A stretch of DNA of 64,000 bases from an uncultured Clostridia bacterium (GTDB lineage: Bacteria > Bacillota > Clostridia > Oscillospirales > Ruminococcaceae), in contig CANQPL010000003.1 of assembly GCA_947625735.1 (NCBI GenBank), positions 1 through 64,000 on the forward strand, written 5' to 3'. A program made the translations under genes and the position numbers. Position 1 is the stretch's first letter; each line of letters starts with the position of its first letter. Positions 8,197-15,969 of this stretch are shown piece by piece. A model generated the notes under the pieces. It was not told where the DNA came from. It made no database searches and was given only the letters and a program-made list of their open reading frames with translations.

Positions 8197-9468
8197 TTAT
8201 TTTTTATTCTCCGATATTTCTTCCAGAAGCTCCGCAAGGGCGGCAAGCTCTCCGCTGTCTGCGGTATAGCCGTATATTCCGTCACCGGTGCGGATAACAA
8301 GCTGCTTCTGACCCACAGCAACACGCACCGCTTCTCCCGAATCATCGGTAAGATCCGCAATATATCTGCCCTGTGAGCCGGATACGGACGCAGGACTGCC
8401 CTCCCGCACTATTTTATGTACGGCGGACATTATCTCACCTATAACATTGCTGTCGGTAACGGTAACAGGATCGTTTATCACTATCCTGTCGCTCTGTGTG
8501 TCATATCCGCCTGTGGTGTCGGTAACGGTCAGGGACGTATAATTTCCCGTCAGAGCCGACACATCGGTCTTAGCCGTATCCTTTGCATATTCACTGTATA
8601 TTACCTCGTCAACTCCTTCACCTACCCACACATTTTCCGCAGTTATACTATCTTCATTTTCATTTAATATCTCATCGTTTTCCGTGACATTTTCTTCTGC
8701 GCAGTCTCCATTAGCACTCCCCTCTCCCGCAGGAATATCCTCTGCGAACGAATCTTCAATAATTTCATCGCCTGCCCCGTCTGCTCCCCCGCTTGCAGGG
8801 ACGGGGATATTTACACCGGGTACGGGAGGCATATATACCGCCTCGCCCCAGATATATTCCTCCGATGTCGTTTTGCCCGTGACACTTGCTGCGCTTTCCT
8901 CATCACGGATACCCTCTTCCGCAGGTTCCGTATTTTTCGCAGCAGTAAGGGCAGCAGTTTCGTCATATACATTCTCCGTCTCCGTATGAACGGCTGCATT
9001 TTCCGACACGGCTGTTTCTGCTTCTGTCTGAACAGCTGTATTTTCCGTTATGGTTTCTTCTGTCTGAACAGCAGTATCCTCCGTTACGGCGGTAACCGTT
9101 CCTGTTTCTTCTGCTGTCGGCAGAGCATCTCTCTGTCTTTGCGTTTCCTCTCCGTAGGATATGTCCGTCTCAGTTTCGCTGACAGCTTCGGTAACATCTT
9201 CCATAATTTCTAAAGCCGTTACGGGAGCTGTTTCCTCTGTAATAACACTTTCGGGGATATCCTCAAAAGCGCCCGTTTTCCCCGCAGCTATGACTATTGC
9301 AGCACACGCAGCCGCCGCAAGGGCAGCCGAAGCCCCTCTTGTCACACTGAAACGGGGAGTTTTTTTGTCCCTTATATCCTGCATTTTTTTCATCGTGCGC
9401 TCTTTAAAGTCGGGAGATATCTCTGTTTTCTCCAGCGCACTCTTATATTCATGGGAAAAATCAGACAT
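8197..9468 (-). CDS. Putative anti-sigma factor with acidic Thr-rich extracytoplasmic domain
   Basis: 423 residues from ATG 9468; an in-frame GTG at 9477 overlaps the GGGAGG site and is rejected. A short cytosolic part (SDFSHEYKSALEKTEISPDF, ending in a Lys/Arg-rich stretch) precedes one membrane helix near residues 48-64. Outside follows a long low-complexity region rich in Thr/Glu/Val with reiterated TAVQTE/AAVHTE units, then a folded C-terminal domain of about 130 residues. The start overlaps the sigma gene stop by 8 nt, so production is coupled. The layout is that of single-pass regulators that hold an ECF sigma factor. No classical zinc anti-sigma motif is visible in the cytosolic part. 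Confidence 0.65.
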   Translation of the reverse strand: MSDFSHEYKSALEKTEISPDFKERTMKKMQDIRDKKTPRFSVTRGASAALAAAACAAIVIAAGKTGAFEDIPESVITEETAPVTALEIMEDVTEAVSETETDISYGEETQRQRDALPTAEETGTVTAVTEDTAVQTEETITENTAVQTEAETAVSENAAVHTETENVYDETAALTAAKNTEPAEEGIRDEESAASVTGKTTSEEYIWGEAVYMPPVPGVNIPVPASGGADGAGDEIIEDSFAEDIPAGEGSANGDCAEENVTENDEILNENEDSITAENVWVGEGVDEVIYSEYAKDTAKTDVSALTGNYTSLTVTDTTGGYDTQSDRIVINDPVTVTDSNVIGEIMSAVHKIVREGSPASVSGSQGRYIADLTDDSGEAVRVAVGQKQLVIRTGDGIYGYTADSGELAALAELLEEISENKK

Positions 9469-9979
9469 GATATCCACCTCCCAGCTTTTTTCTCAGAAGC
9501 TCTCTCCCCCGTGCAAGCTGCGTGCCTACCGTGGAGGGACTGAGCTTTTTTACCTTTGCAATCTCCGATATGCTTAGCCCCGTATAATAATACATATGTA
9601 TAATTGTACGGTATTTAACGGGCAGCGACATAACAGCGGAAAGCACAGGACTTTCCCCCTCGCTGCCATTTTCCTCGGGCTGTGCAATGCTCAATAGCTG
9701 TTCCTCGTCAAGAGAAACGGTTTTCCGCACCTGTCCCGATCTCAGATGATTTTTACATTTGTTTATTGCCGTCCTCAGAAGCCATGCCTTTTCATGGTCG
9801 GCATTTTCAAATACCGGTCTGCGCTTTACAAGCTCGCAGAAAACGTCCTCCGCAATATCCTCCGCATCGTGAGCGTTTTTCACATAGGACAGGCAGAGCT
9901 TTACTATCATGTCAGAGTAGGTATCAAGCACATATCGGATGTATTCATCGTCAAAGGTACCTTTTGACACGGAATACAT
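9461..9979 (-). CDS. ECF-type RNA polymerase sigma factor
   Basis: 172 residues. Region 2 is seen as DTYSDMIVKLCLSYVKNAHD followed by AEDIAEDVF. Region 4 is the helix-turn-helix LSISEIAKVKKLSPSTVGTQLARGRELL, which reads the -35 element. A GGAGG site precedes ATG 9979. It directs RNA polymerase to a small regulon, probably under control of the co-translated gene at 8197-9468. An imperfect 11-bp inverted repeat lies about 35 bp upstream and could be a control site. Confidence 0.9.
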   Translation of the reverse strand: MYSVSKGTFDDEYIRYVLDTYSDMIVKLCLSYVKNAHDAEDIAEDVFCELVKRRPVFENADHEKAWLLRTAINKCKNHLRSGQVRKTVSLDEEQLLSIAQPEENGSEGESPVLSAVMSLPVKYRTIIHMYYYTGLSISEIAKVKKLSPSTVGTQLARGRELLRKKLGGGYHV

Positions 9980-10012
9980 TTGATGAATGTTCCTCCTCTC
10001 CCCTGAGCTGCT

Positions 10013-10050
10013 TTACAGTCTTTAATAATAATACAAAACAAAGTCTGTAA
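10013..10050. promoter_or_regulatory. Inverted repeat upstream of the sigma gene
   Basis: TTACAGTCTTT at 10013-10023 and AAAGTCTGTAA at 10040-10050 match as an 11-bp inverted repeat with one mismatch, separated by 16 AT-rich bases. On the minus strand it lies where the sigma-gene promoter should be. It may be an operator or part of the promoter; there is no direct proof. Confidence 0.35.
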
Positions 10051-10135
10051 ATTTCTCATTTTTCATAAATTTATTATAACAAATATCAACGAAAAATAAT
10101 AGTGAAATTTGTATAAAATTTATAAACAAAACCCC

Positions 10136-10164
10136 TTGACAAATCTGTTAAGATATGTTATTAT
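10136..10164 (+). promoter_or_regulatory. Promoter of rplJ-rplL
   Basis: TTGACA at 10136-10141 and TATTAT at 10159-10164, spacer 17 bp. It is followed by the L10 leader. Confidence 0.85.
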
Positions 10165-10169
10165 TATAA

Positions 10170-10316
10170 GGCTGATTAATATCAAGTCGGCAGCTATCAT
10201 ATTCTAAAGACAGTCGGTGGGTGTATGCACACTGTAAATCCGACCGAGGAAAGATCGCTGTACTAACACTTAAACGTACACCCTTTCCTTGCTTTGAGGA
10301 AAGGTTTTCTTTTTTT
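10170..10316 (+). ncRNA. Ribosomal protein L10 leader
   Basis: The transcribed leader contains the CAGTCGGTGGGTGTATGCAC and TCCGACCGAGG elements typical of Firmicute L10 leaders, which bind the L10(L12)4 complex for feedback control. It ends with the hairpin CCTTTCC/GGAAAGG (10282-10304) and a T-rich run to 10316, an intrinsic terminator that could act as attenuator. The position directly before rplJ fits. Confidence 0.8.
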
Positions 10317-10353
10317 GAATGGATAGCATAAATTTTTTTCGGAGGTGAAATTT

Positions 10354-10866
10354 ATGCCAAGTGAAAAGGCTCTTGAATCAAAGAAAGCAAGAGTGGCAAA
10401 GGTAGAGGAGCTTTTAAAGACCTCCTGCTCAGGCGTTCTTGTTGATTACAGAGGTATCACCGTTGAGGAGGATACAAAGCTCAGAAAAGAGCTGAGAGAG
10501 GCAGGAGTTACCTACTTTGTAGAGAAGAATACCCTGCTCCGTCTTGCGTTCAAAAACACAGGTCTTGACGGTCTTTGCGACGTACTGGAGGGCACAACGG
10601 CTCTTGCAGTAAGCGAAAACGATCAGACAGCGCCCGCAAGAATACTCGGCAAATTTGCTGAGGCTCACGATGACAAATTTGAGCTTAAAGCAGGATTTGT
10701 AGAGGGCGAGCTTTACGATGCAAAGGGAGTAGCCGCACTTTCCAAGATCCCTTCCAAGGAGACACTGCTTGCACAGCTGGTCGGCTCTCTTCAGGGACCC
10801 ATGCAGAAGCTGGCTGCAACACTTCAGGCACTTCAGGAGAAGAAGGCTGCCGAAGAAGCTGCATAA
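10354..10866 (+). CDS. rplJ: 50S ribosomal protein L10
   Basis: 170 residues from ATG 10354, placed 9 bp behind GGAGG; the in-frame GTG at 10345 overlaps that site. The sequence shows the L10 fold: GVLVDYRGITVEEDTKLRKE early, FVEKNTLLRLAF, and a helical Ala/Lys/Glu-rich C-terminus that docks L7/L12 dimers. L10 forms the base of the ribosomal stalk and, with L12, binds the leader just upstream for autoregulation. It is co-transcribed with rplL, 55 bp downstream. Confidence 0.97.
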   Translation: MPSEKALESKKARVAKVEELLKTSCSGVLVDYRGITVEEDTKLRKELREAGVTYFVEKNTLLRLAFKNTGLDGLCDVLEGTTALAVSENDQTAPARILGKFAEAHDDKFELKAGFVEGELYDAKGVAALSKIPSKETLLAQLVGSLQGPMQKLAATLQALQEKKAAEEAA

Positions 10867-10921
10867 CGATCATATTTATGCAGTATAAACACATATTTTA
10901 CAGAAAAAGGAGTTAATTATC

Positions 10922-11293
10922 ATGGCATCTGAAAAGATCACAAAGTTTATTGAAGATATCAAGACCCTGTCCGTACTCGAGCTTGCAGAGCTTGTAGACG
11001 CTATCCAGGAAGAATTCGGCGTTACCGCTGTTGTAGCTGCTGCAGGACCTGCAGGCGGCGCTGCACCCGCTGAGGCTGAAAAGACCGAGTTTGACGTTGT
11101 TCTCACCTCCTACGGCGAGAAGAAGATGGACGTTATCAAGGCTGTTAAGGACGCTTGCGGTCTTTCTCTTAAGGAGGCTAAGGAGGCAGTTGAGTCTGCT
11201 CCCAAGACCCTCAAAGAAGCTGCTCCCAAGGCTGAGGCTGAGGAACTCAAGACCAAGCTCGAAGCTGCCGGCGCAACTGTTGAGCTTAAGTAA
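10922..11293 (+). CDS. rplL: 50S ribosomal protein L7/L12
   Basis: 123 residues, full length for the family. The N-terminal dimerisation helix ([18 protein letters not shown]), an Ala/Gly hinge (residues ~40-52) and the C-terminal domain with [20 protein letters not shown] and [16 protein letters not shown] are all clear. It forms the mobile stalk that recruits translation factors. AAAAAGGAG precedes ATG 10922. A strong terminator closes the rplJ-rplL unit. Confidence 0.98.
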   Translation: MASEKITKFIEDIKTLSVLELAELVDAIQEEFGVTAVVAAAGPAGGAAPAEAEKTEFDVVLTSYGEKKMDVIKAVKDACGLSLKEAKEAVESAPKTLKEAAPKAEAEELKTKLEAAGATVELK

Positions 11294-11320
11294 TTAAGCA
11301 GACCAATAAAAAAATCACGG

Positions 11321-11356
11321 CACCGGAACAGGCTCAGGCTTGTTCCGGTGTTTTTT
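11321..11356 (+). terminator. Terminator of rplJ-rplL
   Basis: CACCGGAACA pairs with TGTTCCGGTG (11321-11330 and 11341-11350), followed by six T. Confidence 0.95.
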
Positions 11357-11592
11357 GGCGGCGTGACGCCGCTTGCAGGTCGTTGGTGAATTAAGCGTGA
11401 ACATCTCAATAGCAACCCGGTAACTTTTGTTTACTGCGGTGTTTAATGAAATTTTTTTAGCGTTGGAGAATTTGGCTTAAATTTTTCAGATAGCAGCCCG
11501 GTACCTTTTGTTTGTCGTTTGACCGCAGTCCCCTCGCCCAAAAATTAAGTGTAAATATTTTAATAGTAACCCGGTAAATTTTATTTGCCTGT
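11357..11592 (+). repeat. Family-1 repeat, three degenerate copies
   Basis: The first copy starts directly at the terminator T-run with palindrome GCGGCGTGACGCCGC (11358-11372), then GCAGGTCGTTGGT and AACCCGGTAACTTTTGTTT. A second (about 11450-11515) has AGCGTTGGAG and CAGCCCGGTACC. A third (about 11520-11592) keeps TAATAGTAACCCGGTAAATT. They are more diverged than the copies at 7.2-7.6 kb. Beyond them, 11593-11723 holds only a short TATCCTC direct repeat (about 11659-11688). Confidence 0.8.
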
Positions 11593-11723
11593 AATTGACC
11601 GCTAAATCATAAATCAAAGGTCGGAGAGTAATGCGCTGATCAGCAGATATGCACATCTATCCTCTATCTTCTATCCTCTATCCTCTGATTCGCTTCTCTC
11701 TTAAAATTTTATTGAAAATGGTA

Positions 11724-11752
11724 TTGACAGAGGGAAAAATTTAGGGTATAAT
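11724..11752 (+). promoter_or_regulatory. Promoter of PEP carboxykinase
   Basis: TTGACA at 11724-11729 and TATAAT at 11747-11752, spacer 17 bp. It implies a 5' leader of nearly 200 nt before ATG 11956. The leader has several short stems but no riboswitch class that I recognise. Confidence 0.85.
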
Positions 11753-11955
11753 AATAGCATGGAATACTTTTTGGCAGAGGAGAATTATTCGGTGCTTTAA
11801 AGTGCAGCAGTATTTTGCAGAGCATATCACTGCGGAAACGCTATCGGAAAGCGCTTCCCGTTATTTATGCTTTATTTTGCAGGATAAGCCTGCACCGATC
11901 GCATCGCAAGGCTGTTTTTCTGTTAAAAAAATCTTTGATAAAGGAGATTTGCAAT

Positions 11956-13788
11956 ATGTCACTTACTAAAAATCCAAATGTACTCAAGTGGGTCGAGGAG
12001 ATGACAGCACTTACCAAACCCGACAAGGTAGTATGGATCGACGGTTCCAAGGAACAGCTGGACGCTCTTACCGATGAGGTCTGCTCTCTTCCCGAGGGCA
12101 ACTGGGACAAGATGTACAGACTTAACGAGGAAAAGCTCCCCGGCTGTCTGTATCACAGAACACGCCCCAACGATGTTGCACGTGTTGAGGACAGGACATT
12201 CATCTGCACACCTACAAAGGAGGAGGCAGGTCCTACCAACAACTGGTGCGATCCCGCCGAGATGTACGCAAAGCTCACAAAGCTCTATGACGGCGTTATG
12301 AAGGGCAGAACCATGTATGTTATCCCCTATTCCATGGGTCCTATCGGTTCTCCTCTTGCAAAAGTGGGCGTTGAGGTCACCGACTCTATCTATGTTGTAC
12401 TCAACATGAACATAATGACAAGAATGGGCGCACAGGCTTTCGAGAATCTGGGCGATACCTCCAACGACTTTGTAAGAGGTCTCCACTCCAAAGCAAATGT
12501 AGACCCTGAAAACAGATATATCGTTCAGTTCCCGCAGGACAACACTATCTGGTCTATAAACTCCGCTTACGGCGGCAACGTTCTTCTGGGCAAGAAGTGC
12601 TTTGCACTGAGAATAGCTTCTTATCAGGGCAAGAACGAGGGCTGGATGGCAGAGCATATGCTTATTCTGGGCGTAAAGAAGCCTGACGGCAAGGTAGTTT
12701 ACATTACCGCCGCTTTCCCCTCCGCCTGCGGCAAGACCAACCTTGCTATGCTCATTCCTCCCAAAGTTTACAAGGATATGGGCTATGAGGTGTTCACCGT
12801 TGGTGACGATATCGCATGGATGAAGCCCGGCGAGGACGGCAGACTTTACGCTATCAACCCCGAAAACGGTTTCTTCGGCGTTGCTCCCGGCACAAATGCA
12901 AAATCCAACTTTAACGCACTTGCATCGACCTCCAAAAATACTATCTTCACAAACGTTGCTCTCAACAATGCGGACAACACCGTTTGGTGGGAAGGTCTTG
13001 ACAAGAATCCTCCCGAGGACGCTACCGAGTGGAAGGGCGCTAAGGTCAACGGCAAGGAATTTACTTCTGTTATGGGCGCTGACGGCAAGCCTCAGAAGCT
13101 CGCACACCCCAACTCCAGATTTACCGCTCCCGCAGAGAACTGCCCCTGCGTAAGCCCCGAGTTCAACAACCCCAAGGGCGTACCTGTTATGGCAATGATC
13201 TTCGGCGGAAGAAGAGCCTCCACAACTCCTCTTGTATATCAGTCCTTTGACTGGGTACACGGCACATACATGGGTTCCGCAGTTTCCTCCGAGACAACGG
13301 CTGCCGCTACAGGCGCAGTAGGCGTACTCCGTCACGATCCTATGGCTATGAAGCCTTTCATCGGCTACAATGTAGGCGATTACTGGGCACACTGGCTTGA
13401 AATGGGTGAGACACTGGGCGACAAGGCTCCCAAGATCTTCAATGTAAACTGGTTCAAGCAGGACGAAAACGGCAACTTCATGTGGCCCGGATTCGGCGAC
13501 AACATGAGAGTTCTCGACTGGATCATCAAGAGATGCGAGGGCACTATTGACGCTGTTGAAACTCCTATCGGCTATCTGCCCAAGAAAGAGGATATCAACC
13601 TTACAGGCATTGAGGACGAGGTTACTCCCGAGATCATGGACAAGCTCCTTGATGTTGACAAGGATCTCTGGAAGAAGGAAATTGCCGAGATGCGCAGATA
13701 CTACGATGAGGACATCACCGCAAAGGGCGGTCATATCCCCGCAGCACTCTATGAGCAGCTTGACAAGATCGAAGCAAGACTTGGCTGA
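11956..13788 (+). CDS. pckG: Phosphoenolpyruvate carboxykinase, GTP-dependent type
   Basis: 610 residues from ATG 11956 behind AAGGAG; the frame stays open upstream to 11815 but without a binding site. The GTP-type nucleotide loop is SACGKTN (residues 256-262), Cys258 being the reactive cysteine of this class, with GDD at 283-285 for metal binding. The length is usual for GTP enzymes and longer than ATP-type ones (~530). It interconverts oxaloacetate and PEP; in anaerobic fermenters it usually runs toward oxaloacetate for succinate formation. It is transcribed alone from a strong promoter and closed by a terminator. The high proportion of major codons suggests high expression. Confidence 0.95.
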   Translation: MSLTKNPNVLKWVEEMTALTKPDKVVWIDGSKEQLDALTDEVCSLPEGNWDKMYRLNEEKLPGCLYHRTRPNDVARVEDRTFICTPTKEEAGPTNNWCDPAEMYAKLTKLYDGVMKGRTMYVIPYSMGPIGSPLAKVGVEVTDSIYVVLNMNIMTRMGAQAFENLGDTSNDFVRGLHSKANVDPENRYIVQFPQDNTIWSINSAYGGNVLLGKKCFALRIASYQGKNEGWMAEHMLILGVKKPDGKVVYITAAFPSACGKTNLAMLIPPKVYKDMGYEVFTVGDDIAWMKPGEDGRLYAINPENGFFGVAPGTNAKSNFNALASTSKNTIFTNVALNNADNTVWWEGLDKNPPEDATEWKGAKVNGKEFTSVMGADGKPQKLAHPNSRFTAPAENCPCVSPEFNNPKGVPVMAMIFGGRRASTTPLVYQSFDWVHGTYMGSAVSSETTAAATGAVGVLRHDPMAMKPFIGYNVGDYWAHWLEMGETLGDKAPKIFNVNWFKQDENGNFMWPGFGDNMRVLDWIIKRCEGTIDAVETPIGYLPKKEDINLTGIEDEVTPEIMDKLLDVDKDLWKKEIAEMRRYYDEDITAKGGHIPAALYEQLDKIEARLG

Positions 13789-13815
13789 TCAGGGCGATAA
13801 TATATGCTGATTCCT

Positions 13816-13856
13816 ACGGGGCAGAGTGTGCGCTGCATATTCTGCCCTGTTTTTTT
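13816..13856 (+). terminator. Terminator of PEP carboxykinase
   Basis: ACGGGGCAGA pairs with TCTGCCCTGT around a 15-nt loop, followed by seven T. Confidence 0.9.
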
Positions 13857-13907
13857 ATAATTTTTTCAGAAGATTTACGGAAAATGCATGACCTGCGCAT
13901 AATACAA

Positions 13908-13940
13908 ATGCGCCGCACATATAGCACGGCGCATTTTTTT
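13908..13940. terminator. Hairpin between convergent genes
   Basis: ATGCGCCG (13908-13915) and CGGCGCAT (13927-13934) form a perfect stem, followed on the plus strand by six to seven T. It lies just past the stop of the minus-strand GH5 gene and may terminate both directions, though the T-run is better for the plus strand. Confidence 0.65.
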
Positions 13941-13955
13941 CGTTATAATTATATA

Positions 13956-15125
13956 TCAGAAGTTTTCATCAATAAGTGTTCTGATAGTCTGCGCGTCCTC
14001 ATCGGACTTTATCTTTTTGAGTATGCGGGAGTAGAAATTCTCGGGGACGTCCCAGAGTACGGGTATAAATCCGTAATCCAGCTCCATTTGAAGCATAGTT
14101 TCAAGACACTCTGAGGAATTGGTAGTATCGGCATCAGCGGCGAAACGCTCCTCCTCATAAATAGATGTGCATTCGCCAACGAACACCTGTATACCCTTAT
14201 CGGTAAATGCACTCTTCAGCAGCTCACACTGGCTCTTTGCATAATCAAGCCATTCCTTGCCGCCTATCTTGTTGGACCAGTACATGGCATTGTCAACGTA
14301 ATGGACGGAAACCATTATCCTGTCGGATGCCTTGTCCTCGGGGATAATGAACCGCTCATCTGTGGTAAGGTCTATATTTGTCCAGTAGCCCGAAATAATC
14401 AGCATTCTGTTTTTGTTATTGCCGCCCGTACCTCTTACGGTGTCCACAAATACCTTATTCATGGCATTTACATAGTCAAAAAGCTCGTCCTCGGTATATG
14501 TGTCCTCCTCACGCTGAGAGCCGAGATTCTCATTGAAGCCCTCAAAAATAACATAATCGGAGTAGCGTTTGAGCCTTGTGGCTATCTGCTCCCAGAGATT
14601 TTCCACAATGTCAACTGCCTCTTCTCTCGGGTAATTCTTTATTATAAATTCATCATAATGATGAATATTGATAACCACATAAAGCCCGTCATTGCGGCAG
14701 TAGTTGAGTACCTCCTCCACTCTGTCAAAATAAGCTTCGTTGATTTGGAATTTTCCGTCGTCCGACATCATATTGCCCCAGTAAACGGGAATACGCACAG
14801 TTTTAAAGCCTGCGTCCCTTATTCCGTCAATGGCTTCCTGAGTAGTTGCCGTTGCACCCCAGCACCGTTCATAGTCCTCGGGAGTATTGCCGCCTATGAC
14901 AGAAGCTCCGGAGGTTTTGTTGTCCTCAGAGGACCAGAAAGCCTCAAAGGTGTTGCCAAGATTAAGCCCGATCCCCATATCATGAGCAAAATCGGCACTG
15001 CTCATTGTGGTGCGCATATTTCCGTCATCAACAGTTTCAATGTCCGATGCGCCGCTGTCGCAGGCAGTAAGGGACACTGCCGTCATCACTACAGCCGTGA
15101 CCAGAGAAATGATTTTTTCAAGCAT
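13956..15125 (-). CDS. GH5 family endoglucanase-like lipoprotein
   Basis: 389 residues with lipoprotein signal ending VSLTAC (Cys22). The catalytic domain runs from GIGLNLGNTFEAF (51-63) to the C-terminus, with RIPVYW (111-116), NIHHYD (153-158), GFNEN with the likely acid/base Glu199, HYVDNAMYW (275-283) and VGECTS with the likely nucleophile Glu318. The GLNLGNTFEAF start is characteristic of beta-glucan-active GH5 enzymes such as subfamily 4; that subfamily is an inference. The gene follows the esterase by 16 bp with AAAAGGAG before ATG, as last gene of the YfhO-esterase-GH5 unit. The enzyme should sit on the outer face of the membrane. Confidence 0.85.
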   Translation of the reverse strand: MLEKIISLVTAVVMTAVSLTACDSGASDIETVDDGNMRTTMSSADFAHDMGIGLNLGNTFEAFWSSEDNKTSGASVIGGNTPEDYERCWGATATTQEAIDGIRDAGFKTVRIPVYWGNMMSDDGKFQINEAYFDRVEEVLNYCRNDGLYVVINIHHYDEFIIKNYPREEAVDIVENLWEQIATRLKRYSDYVIFEGFNENLGSQREEDTYTEDELFDYVNAMNKVFVDTVRGTGGNNKNRMLIISGYWTNIDLTTDERFIIPEDKASDRIMVSVHYVDNAMYWSNKIGGKEWLDYAKSQCELLKSAFTDKGIQVFVGECTSIYEEERFAADADTTNSSECLETMLQMELDYGFIPVLWDVPENFYSRILKKIKSDEDAQTIRTLIDENF

Positions 15126-15141
15126 GATAGATCTCCTTTTA

Positions 15142-15969
15142 CTATAGTATATTTTTTATCCAGCGGATACACTGTTCCGTCCAGCCCGAACAGTATTCGC
15201 CGCTTTTATCCACATTTTCGGGCTTGTCGCAGGTTTCGTCACAAAGGGACAGACCATGCCGTCCGTAGGGGTATATATGCAGCTCTGTGGGAATGTGCTT
15301 TTTCCTCAGAGCAAGGGCAAGCTCAAGAGAATTTTCCGCAGGAACAAGACCGTCCTCATCGGTGTGCCAGATAAATGCTTTCGGCGCATTTTCCGTCACT
15401 GCCTTTTCAAGGGAAAGCTCCGCCGCTCTTTCCTCGGAGAAATCCTCACCTAAAAGATGAACAAAGCTGTCCCTATGAGCATTCTCTCCGTAAATTATCA
15501 CGGGATAACAGAGGATCATGCCGTTGGGACGATTCTCCTCTCCCTTTATTCCGAGAGCAGTCTTTACAAAGTCCTCCTGCCACATAAGAGCAGCGCTTGC
15601 AGCCGCATGACCGCCCGCTGAAAATCCCATAACTGCGATTTTGTCGGAAAGAATATGCAGTCCTGCCGCATTTTTGCGGATATACGCCACTGCCGCCGAG
15701 ACCTGCAAAAGCTGATCGGGAAATTTTGCCCCTCCGCCGCAGGAATACCGCAGAACTGCTGCTGCAATGCCCTTACCGAGAAAACGCAGCGCCGCAGGCT
15801 CAGCTTCCCTTTCGGAGACCCATTCGTATCCCCCGCCCGGGCAGATTATAACACATGGAAAATTGCGGCACAGATCTATCTCGGAACTGAGTCCCGGTAT
15901 ATACAGCGTCAGCTCGCAGTGCCTGAGTGCGGGGAAATGTTCTTCAAGAGATATTTTGTCATATATCAT
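15142..15969 (-). CDS. Alpha/beta hydrolase, carbohydrate-esterase-like
   Basis: 275 residues from ATG 15969, chosen because AAGGAGG lies just upstream; a frame-extended ATG at 15996 would place that site inside the coding region. The hydrolase fold shows an oxyanion segment CPGGGYEWVS, the nucleophile elbow GFSAGGH, an acidic HTDEDGLVP segment and the final YGRHGLS histidine. No signal peptide, so cytoplasmic. This pattern is common in small esterases that remove acetyl or feruloyl groups from oligosaccharides. It overlaps the stop of the YfhO-like gene by 11 nt and precedes a GH5 gene, supporting a carbohydrate role. The substrate is unknown. Confidence 0.75.
   Translation of the reverse strand: MIYDKISLEEHFPALRHCELTLYIPGLSSEIDLCRNFPCVIICPGGGYEWVSEREAEPAALRFLGKGIAAAVLRYSCGGGAKFPDQLLQVSAAVAYIRKNAAGLHILSDKIAVMGFSAGGHAAASAALMWQEDFVKTALGIKGEENRPNGMILCYPVIIYGENAHRDSFVHLLGEDFSEERAAELSLEKAVTENAPKAFIWHTDEDGLVPAENSLELALALRKKHIPTELHIYPYGRHGLSLCDETCDKPENVDKSGEYCSGWTEQCIRWIKNIL

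Noticed and set aside
11959-13734. 591-codon open frame antisense to PEP carboxykinase
   Set aside because: A shadow caused by codon bias of the highly expressed gene; no start signals and no recognisable protein.
14301-15374. 357-codon plus-strand frame
   Set aside because: Antisense to the GH5 and esterase genes, which have clear motifs and binding sites.
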